This document shows positions 34,764-44,477 of a stretch of 64,000 nucleotides of DNA, piece by piece; position 1 is the first letter of the stretch, and every line of letters begins with the position of its first letter. The stretch spans positions 1,674,001 to 1,738,000 of the forward strand of contig CANLSQ010000001.1 in NCBI GenBank assembly GCA_947493955.1. The letters run 5' to 3'. This DNA comes from an uncultured Sphingomonadaceae bacterium (GTDB lineage: Bacteria; Pseudomonadota; Alphaproteobacteria; Sphingomonadales; Sphingomonadaceae). The translations under genes were made by a program, and so were the position numbers. The notes below the pieces were generated by a model that saw only the letters and a program-made list of their open reading frames with translations, was not told the DNA's origin and made no database searches.

Positions 34764-35235
34764 GAACGGGGAACAACTCATTTACTTGCTCTGGGGCGGC
34801 TTGGCAATTGCGCTGATCGTGGCCGCGATCACTGATATCAAGAGCCGTCAAATATCCAACAAGCTGAATCTGGCCATTGCATTGGGCGCGCCGGTGTTCT
34901 GGATCGCCAGTGACATGGCTTTTTGGCCAGACATGGTGTGGCAAATTGGCATCGCTACGGTCGTGTTTACCATATTTGCCGGAATGTTCGCGATCGGTGC
35001 GATGGGCGGCGGGGACGTAAAACTCCTTACAGCCATTGCGTTGTGGCTCCATTGGCTCACGCTAATTCAGATGTTGGTGATCATGTCCATCGCTGGCGGA
35101 GTCCTCACGCTGTTAATGATAACAGCTAAGAAAATCCAAAAAACTGAGGGTCCAGTAAAGGTCCCATATGGAGTTGCCATATCATTTGCAGGGCTTTGGA
35201 TAATTAACGAACGATATTTTAACCATTTTACTTGA
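34762..35235 (+). CDS. cpaA: Prepilin peptidase CpaA (A24 family)
   Basis: 157 residues with four to five membrane helices. The two catalytic aspartates of type IV prepilin peptidases are visible: Asp in AITDIKSRQISN and Asp in GGGDVKLL. The N-methyltransferase domain of PilD is absent, which is normal for CpaA. It processes the Flp pilin and pseudopilins of the Tad system in the inner membrane. First gene of the Tad operon, with no strong Shine-Dalgarno; its ATG overlaps the divergent hydrolase start. Confidence 0.93.
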   Translation: MNGEQLIYLLWGGLAIALIVAAITDIKSRQISNKLNLAIALGAPVFWIASDMAFWPDMVWQIGIATVVFTIFAGMFAIGAMGGGDVKLLTAIALWLHWLTLIQMLVIMSIAGGVLTLLMITAKKIQKTEGPVKVPYGVAISFAGLWIINERYFNHFT

Positions 35236-35308
35236 AAGAGAAATCTACCGCCAACGGATCATTCAGGGTGATCGATTCCGGTGGGGCATTCAGGAGGCGT
35301 AAGACGTC

Positions 35309-36268
35309 ATGGACAAGAAGAAACTAATTTTGCTTATCGGCGCATTGGTAGTGGCTGCGGTCACAGCATTGCTCGCCAGAAGTATGTTCGCGGGTGCTGC
35401 TGCACCACAAGTGGAAGCGAAAAAGGTCGAAGTACTGGGGGACGAAGTTCTCGTCGCTTCGCGCGCCTTGCCCGTTGGCACTATCATTACACCTGATGCC
35501 TTCAGCTTCCAGCCTTGGCCGGAAGACCTTGTTGAGGAAGCTTATTTCCAAAAAGAAGGTACAGACATTGAATCTCTGAACGGTACAGTCGTTCGTAACG
35601 CTATTACTGCCGGACAGCCACTCACGAAAGGTGCTATTGTTAGCCCCGGTGATCGCGGCTTCCTGGCAGCAGCACTCGGACCCGGCATGCGTGCCGTTAC
35701 TATTCCAGTTTCTGGCTTGACCGGTGTTGCCGGTTTCGTGTTCCCGGGAGACCGAGTTGATCTCGTGCTAACCCAGACAATTAAGGGTCAAGGACCGGAA
35801 TTCAAAGTATCAGAAACGGTCATCCGTAATATTCGCGTTCTCGCTACCGATAACCGCGTTACCCAAACAACAAATGAGGCAGGTCAGGCCGTACCGGTGA
35901 AAACCAAGTTGGTTACGCTTGAAGCAACGCCGAAAATTGCTGAAAAAGTAGCTGTTGCCCAAACCTTGGGTACGCTGAGCCTGTCCCTTCGTTCGCTTGC
36001 TGATAGCACCGCAGAGCTTGAAGAAGCGATTGCCTCTGGTGAGATCAAACTGCCTAAAACCGATGATCCAGCCCAGGAAGCGGCTATGATCAAGTCTCTC
36101 GCAACACGGCCGGATTCCAAGAAATCAACCTTCTCAACCGGCGGTGAAGTGTCACGCTTTGAAGCACGCACCCCACCGCAGTTGACCAAAGAACAAAAGC
36201 CAGAAGGACCAAAAGTCCGGATAGCACGCGGTAATGCCGTCAATGAAGTTAAGTTTGGAGACAAATAA
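35309..36268 (+). CDS. cpaB: Flp pilus assembly protein CpaB/RcpC
   Basis: 319 residues. An N-terminal membrane helix is followed by an SAF domain (LVASRALPVGTIITPDAF) and the RcpC region with VTIPVSGLTGVAGFVFPGDRVDLVLT, the CpaB hallmark. It likely helps guide the secretin or binds peptidoglycan in the periplasm. A caggaggc Shine-Dalgarno is clear. Its TAA shares one base with the cpaC ATG. Confidence 0.95.
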   Translation: MDKKKLILLIGALVVAAVTALLARSMFAGAAAPQVEAKKVEVLGDEVLVASRALPVGTIITPDAFSFQPWPEDLVEEAYFQKEGTDIESLNGTVVRNAITAGQPLTKGAIVSPGDRGFLAAALGPGMRAVTIPVSGLTGVAGFVFPGDRVDLVLTQTIKGQGPEFKVSETVIRNIRVLATDNRVTQTTNEAGQAVPVKTKLVTLEATPKIAEKVAVAQTLGTLSLSLRSLADSTAELEEAIASGEIKLPKTDDPAQEAAMIKSLATRPDSKKSTFSTGGEVSRFEARTPPQLTKEQKPEGPKVRIARGNAVNEVKFGDK

Positions 36269-37908
36269 TGGCCATTCAATATGCAAAGCATAACCGCCAA
36301 ACAAACAAAATATCAGCAAAAAAGGTGATGGGCGCGGCCGTTACTTCCGTCCTGGCCCTAACCGTGTCCGTCAACAGCGCGACACCACTTAATGCTCAAT
36401 CGGTCAAGATTACCGCACCACAATCCCGTGTTTCGGTTGCTGTTGGTCGTGGCAAGCTGATTACACTACCGGCGCCGATCCAAGACGTTTTCATTGCTGA
36501 AGATGATATTGCCGACGTGCAGGTTCGCTCCCAACGCCAGCTATACATCTTTGGGAAGTCAGGCGGACAAACCAGCTTCTATGCAACTAGCCGTTCAGGC
36601 AAGGTCGTATATTCTGCGGAAGTTTCTGTTGGTGCTGAGATTTCATCGATTGACCAGATGCTGGGCTTAGCCATGCCAGACGCAAAAATTTCGGTGAGCA
36701 CAACAAACAACTTTGTGCTTTTAACAGGGACAATCGCTAATCCGGATGATGCTGAAGAAGCAGAAAATCTGGTTCAGGCCTATGTTGGCGATGACACGCG
36801 TGTTGTCAGCAGACTAAAAACAGCGACCCCTTTGCAAGTCAATTTACGGGTCCGTTTTGCGGAAGTAGCTCGCTCGCTTGCCAAGAATATCAATGGCAAC
36901 GTGACGACACGCGATACTACCAATGGTTTTCAATTTGGAGTTAACAGGGGTCGTAACTTCGGGGCGATTACTGATTTCGATACAAGTGGATTCCCCACGC
37001 TGGATGCTTCCAGCTTGTTCGGATTACCGGCGGGATCAATTTCCCTGCCATTTAACACGGCCACCGGTCAATTTGTTACGCAAGGCGGTACGGCATTTAA
37101 CTTCAATCAAGCAAGTGGATTGGATGCCGTCACTGCGGCAGGGCGTCTGTTTGGATTGGATATTGCGACGGCTCTCGATGTATCTGAACGGATTGGTCTA
37201 TCGACAACATTAGCATCGCCCAATTTAACCACCATTTCAGGTGAAACCGCAACCTTCCTGGCGGGTGGCCGATTCCCGATACCACAATCCTCGGGCTTTG
37301 GTGAAGTTAGTGTTACCTACCAGAATTTTGGTGTTAGCCTTTCTTACACACCGACCGTTCTTTCAAACGGGCGAATCTCGATTCGCGTAAAACCAAGCGT
37401 ATCGGAAATATCCTCGCAAGGGGCCGTTCGTCTCAACGGGTTTGAGATTCCGGCTATCTCTACAAGAGAGGCGGAAACCACAATTGAACTGGGTTCTGGC
37501 GAAAGCTTCATGATTGCTGGGTTGATGCAGAATAGCTACAGCTCATCCATTGATAAAACACCGGGATTGGCCGATATACCAGTGCTTGGTAACCTCTTCA
37601 AATCGGACGGATATCGAAAGAACGAAACCGAGTTGATGATCGTTGTGACACCATATCTCGTCAAACCGGTCAGCGACAGCGATATCGTCCTGCCCACCGA
37701 TGGCTTCAAGCAAGCCAATGATTTTGAACGGCTGATTATGAACCGGCACAGTTCAACCGGTACCGGTGATCGCCCAAAACCAAAGGTTGCTCCACCGGTG
37801 GCATCGGGCCCTGCACTCAGCAGCATGTCCGCACCAGGCAGCAGTAAAACCGCCAAAAAGTCGAAAAAATCTGGTGGTGCTGCCCCCGGTTTCAGCTTCG
37901 ATAAATAG
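36268..37908 (+). CDS. cpaC: Tad pilus outer-membrane secretin CpaC/RcpA
   Basis: 546 residues. After a signal peptide come a pilus N-domain (VAVGRGKLITLPAPIQDVFIAEDDIADVQV), a BON-like domain with LLTGTIANPDDA, then the secretin core with ASPNLTTISGETATFLAGG and a conserved VSLSYTPTVLSNGRISI stretch. The C-terminus is Ala/Gly/Pro-rich. It forms the gated ring through which the Flp pilus passes. The start overlaps cpaB. Confidence 0.95.
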   Translation: MAIQYAKHNRQTNKISAKKVMGAAVTSVLALTVSVNSATPLNAQSVKITAPQSRVSVAVGRGKLITLPAPIQDVFIAEDDIADVQVRSQRQLYIFGKSGGQTSFYATSRSGKVVYSAEVSVGAEISSIDQMLGLAMPDAKISVSTTNNFVLLTGTIANPDDAEEAENLVQAYVGDDTRVVSRLKTATPLQVNLRVRFAEVARSLAKNINGNVTTRDTTNGFQFGVNRGRNFGAITDFDTSGFPTLDASSLFGLPAGSISLPFNTATGQFVTQGGTAFNFNQASGLDAVTAAGRLFGLDIATALDVSERIGLSTTLASPNLTTISGETATFLAGGRFPIPQSSGFGEVSVTYQNFGVSLSYTPTVLSNGRISIRVKPSVSEISSQGAVRLNGFEIPAISTREAETTIELGSGESFMIAGLMQNSYSSSIDKTPGLADIPVLGNLFKSDGYRKNETELMIVVTPYLVKPVSDSDIVLPTDGFKQANDFERLIMNRHSSTGTGDRPKPKVAPPVASGPALSSMSAPGSSKTAKKSKKSGGAAPGFSFDK

Positions 37909-37929
37909 TCCGTTTCAGGAGAAGACATC

Positions 37930-38538
37930 ATGCGTTTTGTTTCTATAGCACTTGTAACCGCTCTCGGACTATCTGTCGCAGCATGCGGTAGCACGACAGC
38001 CAACCGTACCGTGTACAGCGAACGGCAACCGGTTGTTACCCGGTCGCACTTCGTGCTGGACGTCAACACGGCAGGATCGGGATCACTCCCCGATGCCGAG
38101 TTTCGCCGCCTTGCGGGCTGGTTTGATGCCTTGGATCTGGGATACGGAGATCGCGTTGCCATTGACGACCCGGGTTACAACGCCGGAGCCTCGGCTCGCG
38201 GTGCAGTTGAAGCCCTGGCCGCTCAAAAAGGATTATTGATCAGCGACATTGCCCCGGTAACCGAAGGCAATGTTCCAAGCGGTGCAATGCGCGTTGTTGT
38301 TTCACGCTCAACCGCAGCCGTTCCTGGTTGCCCGGATTGGAGCAACCGCAGCCATACCGATTTTCAGGCTCGTACGAGCGAAAATTACGGATGCGGAGTT
38401 AACAGCACAATGGCGGCAATGATTGCCGATCCTGAAGATCTCGTGCGCGGCCAGGCCCGCGATGGCGAAGATCAGTCGGAGGCATCAAAGGCCATTCGTG
38501 CCTATCGTAATAAAGCCAAACAAGCTGGAGGCCTATAA
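37930..38538 (+). CDS. cpaD: Tad pilus lipoprotein CpaD
   Basis: 202 residues. The lipoprotein signal ends LSVAACGS. The mature part has SRSTAAVPGCPDWSNRS and NYGCGVNSTMAAMIADPEDLVRG, the CpaD signature; two Cys here probably form a disulfide. It acts as a pilotin-like partner of the secretin. Its stop shares one base with the cpaE ATG. Confidence 0.93.
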   Translation: MRFVSIALVTALGLSVAACGSTTANRTVYSERQPVVTRSHFVLDVNTAGSGSLPDAEFRRLAGWFDALDLGYGDRVAIDDPGYNAGASARGAVEALAAQKGLLISDIAPVTEGNVPSGAMRVVVSRSTAAVPGCPDWSNRSHTDFQARTSENYGCGVNSTMAAMIADPEDLVRGQARDGEDQSEASKAIRAYRNKAKQAGGL

Positions 38539-39827
38539 TGAACGCTCCCTGGAAACCCGGTGCCGTAAACGGACGTGATCCGTTCTCCGCTTTCGTATGC
38601 GATGAAGATACGCTGGACCTGCTGCGTCCTGTCGTAGAAGAAATGGGCTGGCCGGTAGACAAGTGCCACAAGGGTGGACTTCGCAACGCCGTGCAGTCGC
38701 TTTCCGTTGCGGCGAGCCCCAATATCTTGATGGTCGATCTATCGGAATCTGGCGATCCATTGGCCGACATCAATTCTTTGGCTGAAGTCTGTGAACCCGG
38801 AACTGTGGTTATTGCCATGGGTCAGGTAAACGACGTCCGTCTCTACCGCGATTTGATCGTTAGCGGGCTGCAGGACTATCTCCTGAAGCCGTTCAGCCCC
38901 GAACAATTGCGTGACGTACTGAGCCAGGCACAAGCCGTGCTCAACGCACCGAAAACCGATGAACAAGCCAGTGAGAAGCCACATGTTTCCACAGCTGTCA
39001 TCGGAACCCGTGGCGGCGTCGGTGCATCGACTATTGCGACATCACTCGCATGGTTGCTCAGCAACGAAAAAGAGCGTTTGACCGCCCTTCTCGACCTTGA
39101 TGTTCATTTCGGTACCGGCGCTCTGGCGTTGGACCTTGAGCCGGGCCGCGGACTTACCGATGCCATCGACAATCCCAGCCGTATCGACGGTCTGTTCATT
39201 GAACGGGCGATGATCAAGGCGAATGACAAGCTGTCTCTGCTGTCGGCTGAGGCGCCGATCAACTCACCGATGATGACCGACGGAACAGCATTTTTCCAGT
39301 TGCAGGAAGAATTTCGTGCTGCCTTCGAATGTACGGTTATCGATCTGCCGCGTGATATGCTGATCAACTATCCGCATCTTCTTGGTGATGTGAACGCGAC
39401 CGTCATTGTCACGGAACTGACATTGGCTTCCGCCCGCGATGCTATTCGATTGCTGTCATGGCTGAAATCGCATGCAGCGCAGAGCAAAGTGATTGTTGTT
39501 GCCAACAAAGTGCAATCCGGTGGTCTGGAAATCTCCAGACAGGATTTTGAGAATTCGATCGAGCGCAAAATCGATATCATGATCCCGGCCGATCCCAAAG
39601 CAGCCGCGCATGCAGCGAAATTGGGGCAAGCCTTTGTAGAAGCTGGTAAATCAAGCAAGGCGACCGGCAAGATTATTGCGCTGTCCGAACATATTCTTGG
39701 CACCGTCGAAGACGAAGGTGAAGAAGGCGAAGGCAAAGCAAAAACATCTCTGATGGATAAATTTGGAGGGATGAAATCACTCCTGCCATCAAAGAAGAAG
39801 AAAGAAGGCGAGACATCCGAATCGTGA
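38538..39827 (+). CDS. cpaE: Tad pilus localisation ATPase CpaE
   Basis: 429 residues. The N-terminal receiver-like domain has ISGLQDYLLKPFSPEQL. The ATPase domain starts with a deviant Walker A, GTRGGVGASTIATSLAW (about residues 154-170), of the MinD/ParA type. The C-terminus is a Lys/Glu-rich tail. It positions the Tad machine at the pole in Caulobacter. The gene that should follow, cpaF, is absent: only 40 bases separate this stop from tadB. Confidence 0.95.
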   Translation: MNAPWKPGAVNGRDPFSAFVCDEDTLDLLRPVVEEMGWPVDKCHKGGLRNAVQSLSVAASPNILMVDLSESGDPLADINSLAEVCEPGTVVIAMGQVNDVRLYRDLIVSGLQDYLLKPFSPEQLRDVLSQAQAVLNAPKTDEQASEKPHVSTAVIGTRGGVGASTIATSLAWLLSNEKERLTALLDLDVHFGTGALALDLEPGRGLTDAIDNPSRIDGLFIERAMIKANDKLSLLSAEAPINSPMMTDGTAFFQLQEEFRAAFECTVIDLPRDMLINYPHLLGDVNATVIVTELTLASARDAIRLLSWLKSHAAQSKVIVVANKVQSGGLEISRQDFENSIERKIDIMIPADPKAAAHAAKLGQAFVEAGKSSKATGKIIALSEHILGTVEDEGEEGEGKAKTSLMDKFGGMKSLLPSKKKKEGETSES

Positions 39828-39867
39828 TGCCCAGCCCGTTTCTTTCTAACATGCAAGGATGCACGTA

Positions 39868-40839
39868 ATGGATATGATGCAGACAGCCATTCTGGGTGGA
39901 GGAATATTGCTAGTCCTTATGCTCATCGTGTTTGCTTTTGCCGGCCCTTCAGAGGCTACGGCAAAGGCAAAGCGTCTGGACAAAGTGCGCTTCCGTCATT
40001 CGGAAAGCACCAATGCCAAAATGGAAGAACAGATGAAAAAGGCGGTCAGTGCCCGCCGGAAAAACCATCGACCCACCGGCGAAACGCTGTCGAGAATGGA
40101 CATGCTCGCCATCCGGCTCGACCGAACCGGGCGCGAATGGACCATCAAGCAGTTTTTTTCGGTTTGCCTCGGAATCGCTGTTCTCGTCTGTGCCGGCCTG
40201 ATCTTTCAGGGAGCGCCCTTGCTCCTTTGCATATTTGGGGGACTGGCGGTTGGATTTGGCCTACCGCATATGATTGTCGGCATCCTGATCAGTATGAGAG
40301 TCAGCAAGTTTACCGCTTCATTCCCTGATGCGATCGAACTTTTGGTTCGAGGTCTGCGTTCGGGTCTACCGGTAACGGAAACCATCGGTGTGGTTGCAAA
40401 GGAAATTGACGGGCCTGTAGGCGAAGAATTTGCCAAGGTTGTTGACCGGATCAAAATCGGCAGGACAATGGAAGATGCTTTGCAGGAAAGCGCCAAACGG
40501 CTCGATACACCAGAATTCAAATTTTTCTGCATCACGCTCGCCATTCAACGTGAGACAGGTGGTAACCTGGCCGAAACGCTGGCCAACCTGGCAGATGTGC
40601 TGCGTAAACGCGGTCAGATGAAACTAAAAATCAAAGCCATGTCTTCGGAATCAAAGGCATCCGCCTACATTGTTGGTTCACTGCCATTCATCGTTTTCGC
40701 CTTGGTTTGGTCAGTTAACCCAACTTATCTCGCGGGATTCTTTTACGAAGAACGCTTGATCATCGCTGGCCTCGGCGGGCTGACCTGGATGAGCATCGGT
40801 GTGTTCATCATGGCCAAAATGGTCAACTTTGAAATCTAA
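39868..40839 (+). CDS. tadB: Tad pilus inner-membrane platform protein TadB
   Basis: The frame begins at 39859, but the ATG at 39868 has aagga at eight bases. About 323 residues. N-terminal helix, cytoplasmic linker with charged residues, then the T2SSF domain (FPDAIELLVRGLRSGLPVTETI, later RETGGNLAETLANLADVLRKR) between C-terminal helices. It pairs with TadC as the platform on which the motor ATPase acts. Confidence 0.95.
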   Translation: MDMMQTAILGGGILLVLMLIVFAFAGPSEATAKAKRLDKVRFRHSESTNAKMEEQMKKAVSARRKNHRPTGETLSRMDMLAIRLDRTGREWTIKQFFSVCLGIAVLVCAGLIFQGAPLLLCIFGGLAVGFGLPHMIVGILISMRVSKFTASFPDAIELLVRGLRSGLPVTETIGVVAKEIDGPVGEEFAKVVDRIKIGRTMEDALQESAKRLDTPEFKFFCITLAIQRETGGNLAETLANLADVLRKRGQMKLKIKAMSSESKASAYIVGSLPFIVFALVWSVNPTYLAGFFYEERLIIAGLGGLTWMSIGVFIMAKMVNFEI

Positions 40840-40856
40840 GAGGAAGGTGTAAGGCA

Positions 40857-41843
40857 ATGCCCGATAGTGGTCCAACTTTACTGGGAATAGACGTCCTCTG
40901 GGTGGCAACCATTTTGGCTGCCGTAGCAACGCTCGCTGTTGTGTTTGCAATCTATACGGCCGTAACCGTCCGAGATCCCATGGCGAAGCGTGTCAAATCG
41001 CTGAACGAACGGCGTGAACAGTTGAAGGCCGGTATCACCGCCTCAACAACCAAGAAGCGCGCTAAGCTGATCCAGCAGAACGATACAACAGATCGTATGC
41101 GCGGTATGCTGTCGTCTCTCAAAGTTTTGCAGGACGATCAGCTAAAAGAATCGCAGCAGAAACTGGCCCAGGCCGGTATCCGTTCGAAAGATCTCGCTTA
41201 CGCGGTTATCTTCAGCCGTCTGGTCTTGCCGATTGTTCTCGGCGGCGCAGCTGCCCTCGCCCTTTATGGCTTTGATTACATGCCCGACTGGACACCGATC
41301 AAGAAGTTCGGTGCTTTCGCCGGTGCCTGCATTGCGGGTTATAAGGGCGCTGACGTTTACCTGAACAACCTGATCGCCAAGCGAACCGATCTGGTCCGCA
41401 AAGGCCTGCCAGACGCGATCGATCTTTTGGTCATCTGTGCCGAGGCTGGCCTGACCGTCGACGCCGCTTTTGCCCGCGTGGCCAAGGAACTGGGCGATGC
41501 CTATCCCGAACTGGCGGATGAGTTCTCACTGACATCCATTGAGCTGGGCTTCCTCACAGAACGCCGTCAGGCTTTTGAGAATCTCGCCTATCGTGTGGCC
41601 TTGGAGCATGTCAAAGGCGTGGTCACAACGATGATCCAGACAGAGAAATATGGTACGCCGTTAGCATCAGCCTTGCGCGTTCTCTCAGCAGAATTCCGGA
41701 ATGATCGGATGATGCGGGCTGAAGAAAAAGCCGCGCGTCTGCCAGCGATTATGACGATCCCGCTGATCCTGTTCATTCTGCCGACGCTATTTATCGTGAT
41801 CCTTGGGCCGGCAGCCTGTTCGATCTCCGATACGATGATGTAG
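40857..41843 (+). CDS. tadC: Tad pilus inner-membrane platform protein TadC
   Basis: 328 residues. Similar T2SSF layout: N-terminal helix, cytoplasmic stretch, then LPDAIDLLVICAEAGLTVDAAFARVA and a second ALRVLSAEFRNDRMMRAEEKAARLPA before a hydrophobic C-terminus. An aggaagg Shine-Dalgarno is upstream. It is the last gene of the operon and is followed by a strong terminator. Confidence 0.95.
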   Translation: MPDSGPTLLGIDVLWVATILAAVATLAVVFAIYTAVTVRDPMAKRVKSLNERREQLKAGITASTTKKRAKLIQQNDTTDRMRGMLSSLKVLQDDQLKESQQKLAQAGIRSKDLAYAVIFSRLVLPIVLGGAAALALYGFDYMPDWTPIKKFGAFAGACIAGYKGADVYLNNLIAKRTDLVRKGLPDAIDLLVICAEAGLTVDAAFARVAKELGDAYPELADEFSLTSIELGFLTERRQAFENLAYRVALEHVKGVVTTMIQTEKYGTPLASALRVLSAEFRNDRMMRAEEKAARLPAIMTIPLILFILPTLFIVILGPAACSISDTMM

Positions 41844-41872
41844 CTAGAGGCATCAAAACAAAAAATGAAAAA

Positions 41873-41901
41873 AGAGCGGTCTTCAAAACCGCTCTTTTTT
41901 T
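41873..41901 (+). terminator. Rho-independent terminator of the Tad operon
   Basis: AGAGCGGT (41873-41880) and ACCGCTCT (41888-41895) pair perfectly around a seven-base loop and run into a stretch of seven to eight T. An A-run precedes the stem, so it could also serve the convergent marR gene. Confidence 0.9.
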
Positions 41902-41927
41902 GTTCGGGATACTGTCAAACCGGCTGT

Positions 41928-42371
41928 TCAACCGGCCGCGATATCATCAGCAGACTGTTTTATTTTCGCCAGCATTTCTGACAAATGCCGCTGATCATCA
42001 TCTGTCAGGACAGTCATCACCTTCTTTTCCATTGCTTCTGCTGCGGGCATGATCTGGTCATAAAGGTCGCGGCCATTCTGGCTGAGCATCAAATGATGAG
42101 AACGACCATCGGCATTGTTTGGACTGCGGCCCAACAACTGGCGATCCACCAGAGTTTTAACAGCCCGGTTGACTGTCACTTTGTCCATCAGGGTCGCTTC
42201 GACAAGCTGTCGCTGTGTCGATGCACCGCGATTTCCGAGAACGGCCATCACCCGCCATTCCGGGATTTTCAGCCCGAAGCGGCTCTTATACTCGCTTGAA
42301 ATCAGATCGCTCACCGCATTGGATGCGGTGGACAGTTGGTACGGGATAAAATCGTCAAGGTTTGCGGTCAT
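41928..42371 (-). CDS. MarR family transcriptional regulator
   Basis: 147 residues. The winged helix shows WRVMAVLGNRGASTQRQLVEATLMDKVTVNRAVKTLVDRQLLGRSPN, with the wing DGRSHHLMLSQNGRDLYDQI. MarR dimers usually repress nearby genes and release DNA on binding a small aromatic ligand. Its start is nine bases after the TonB-receptor stop on the same strand, so it is the last gene of a maiA-receptor-marR unit. A ligand tied to aromatic breakdown fits maiA but is inference. Confidence 0.9.
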   Translation of the reverse strand: MTANLDDFIPYQLSTASNAVSDLISSEYKSRFGLKIPEWRVMAVLGNRGASTQRQLVEATLMDKVTVNRAVKTLVDRQLLGRSPNNADGRSHHLMLSQNGRDLYDQIMPAAEAMEKKVMTVLTDDDQRHLSEMLAKIKQSADDIAAG

Positions 42372-42380
42372 AAGTAATAT

Positions 42381-44477
42381 TTATTCAATTTTGGTGCGAA
42401 GTCCAATCCAAAATGTCCTCGGAAAAGCACGTTCGATAATATTGCTACTACTAACGGCCGTCTCTACCCGCGCATCAAACAGATTTTCAACCCGCCCTTC
42501 GACCAACAAACGATCATTCACTGCAAAAGCGAGACGGCCATCAATGGTGAATGCATCATCCAGCCGGCGTGTGTTCTGGTCATCTTCAAACTGGCTTCCG
42601 ATATAGCGCAACGAGACAGACGCACCCGTTCCATTTTTCTTCTCCCAAATCAGGCTGGCAGAAGCATTGTGCTCAGGAATCTGAGCCGGACGTAATCCAT
42701 CCACCGCCGCTGCATCTCCAGAGGCCTTTACTTCCGCATCAACATAGGAATAGGCGGCACGAGCGGATAAATTATTCACCAGGCTGCCAAGATCAAATTC
42801 GGTGTCGATTTCAATGCCCTTGGATTCAATGGAATCCAGATTTTGGCGCTGACGGAAGACGCCTGCCCCGGAGACGAAGCCGACACCTGGGAATAGTCCT
42901 GGCCCCGTGTCCAGTGTTACATTGGCAACCGCATCATCCAGTTCGTTGTAGAAAGCCGTTATCCCGATAGAAACAGATTCGCTATCCCAGTCCAGCCCCA
43001 GTTCCGCGCCTTTCACTCGCTCTGGCTCGAGCAGTTCATTCGCCGCAGTGGCATCTGGACCAACGCGGAAGGGCCGGAACAGTTCGTTCAACGTCGGCAA
43101 ACGCCAGCCCAGATAGGCTGCACCGCGCAACGCCAATTGATCGGTCGCATCATATGCAAAGCCGCCGCGTGCCGTGAACTCGGTTCCGTCGCGATTATCA
43201 AATTGAGCGTCCGTGCGCACGGAACCCGGGAATGGGTTGATCAATTCAATCTCTCTGCGGAAGCCATCATCGATGGTCCAAAAATCAATGCGGCCACCGC
43301 CGGTCAGGGTTAGTGCCTCCGTGGCCTGCACACTGGCCTCGACAAAGGCGCCATAAGTGGCGGTCGAGCCGCCTGCGTTGCGGCTGCGGCGCGGGGTGTC
43401 ATCGTCGAGGAAGAAGAAATTCTCGTTTGTCTCGCCTTCCGTCCGCCGCCAGTCTCCGCCAATGCGCAGTTCGATATTGTCGCCAACCGGAGGGCGCACT
43501 TCGAACCTTGCACCAAGGCCGGTTGAGGGCACATTAAACTGTTCAAACACGCGCCGGACACTGTTGCGATCCGCCGCGACACCGCCAAAGCTCACGTCAA
43601 AATTGCGGATCTGAATATATCCCAAGGCCGACCATTGCCAACCAGTATCGAACCGGTTGACCAGCCGAATGCTGGCATCAGCGCCGTCATTATGATTTTC
43701 GCTAAACGCAAAGCCGCGTTCGCGATCATCGGTGAACGCACGGACATTGGCCTGCAGTTCGGTATTGTCGGTCAGCGGCGCGACATAGCGCACAGCGATA
43801 CCGGCCTGCTCATATTCCGCCTGACGGTCGACATCACCGCGCTGGCTTTCGATAATCGGTGTGAAGCCATCACCGCGCGCATAGTTGGCGGAGATGGTAA
43901 GCTGCCCCTGCCCCAGTTCGCGGCCAAATAAAAGATCTGCATCGACGCTGTTGCGGCTGCCATAAGCTACGCCCAGTTCGATCAGGTTACCGACATCCTG
44001 GCTGAACAAATCAATTGTTCCCGCGATGGCACCTGATCCCTCGCTGCCGCTGCCACCGCCGCGTGTTATGCGGGCTGAACCAAGTGCCAGAGCGTCATAA
44101 CCCGGCCATGCGACCCAACCGCCAAAGGGATCGGCTTGTGGGACGCCATCGAGCAACAGAACAGCGCGCGATGAAGCGTTACCACCAAGGCCGCGGATAG
44201 TAATCCCCTGACTGGTCGGATTGGCGGAACGTGCATCGGATCGGCGAAATTGCTGAAGACCGGGAACCGTTCGCAAAGCATTCTCAATGCGCGTATCTGT
44301 GTCCAGTTCGATCACGGTAGTACTATAGGCATCATCCGCGTCCGGCAACGGCAGGCCTGTGACGGTAATCCCTTCTTCAGCCACAGCCGCTGAATCGACG
44401 GTAGATTCCGCCATGGCCGGGGCACTGACAAGACAAATGGGCGCTATCAAAGGCAACGCCAAAACTGATTTATTCAT
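42381..44477 (-). CDS. TonB-dependent receptor
   Basis: 698 residues. A signal peptide ends APAMAE. The plug has ITIRGLGGNASSRAVLLLDGVPQADPFGGW, and the barrel ends in a short beta strand without the typical terminal Phe (ends RTKIE). Extracellular loops are rich in Asp/Asn/Arg. It imports an unknown ligand. The start ATG shares a base with the maiA stop, so they are translationally coupled. A short-chain or aromatic ligand linked to maiA is conceivable. Confidence 0.9.
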   Translation of the reverse strand: MNKSVLALPLIAPICLVSAPAMAESTVDSAAVAEEGITVTGLPLPDADDAYSTTVIELDTDTRIENALRTVPGLQQFRRSDARSANPTSQGITIRGLGGNASSRAVLLLDGVPQADPFGGWVAWPGYDALALGSARITRGGGSGSEGSGAIAGTIDLFSQDVGNLIELGVAYGSRNSVDADLLFGRELGQGQLTISANYARGDGFTPIIESQRGDVDRQAEYEQAGIAVRYVAPLTDNTELQANVRAFTDDRERGFAFSENHNDGADASIRLVNRFDTGWQWSALGYIQIRNFDVSFGGVAADRNSVRRVFEQFNVPSTGLGARFEVRPPVGDNIELRIGGDWRRTEGETNENFFFLDDDTPRRSRNAGGSTATYGAFVEASVQATEALTLTGGGRIDFWTIDDGFRREIELINPFPGSVRTDAQFDNRDGTEFTARGGFAYDATDQLALRGAAYLGWRLPTLNELFRPFRVGPDATAANELLEPERVKGAELGLDWDSESVSIGITAFYNELDDAVANVTLDTGPGLFPGVGFVSGAGVFRQRQNLDSIESKGIEIDTEFDLGSLVNNLSARAAYSYVDAEVKASGDAAAVDGLRPAQIPEHNASASLIWEKKNGTGASVSLRYIGSQFEDDQNTRRLDDAFTIDGRLAFAVNDRLLVEGRVENLFDARVETAVSSSNIIERAFPRTFWIGLRTKIE

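Noticed and set aside
38538-39868. CpaF hidden as a fusion inside cpaE or tadB
   Set aside because: cpaE has a single MinD-type ATPase domain and tadB only the T2SSF domain; no VirB11-type Walker motifs are present in either.
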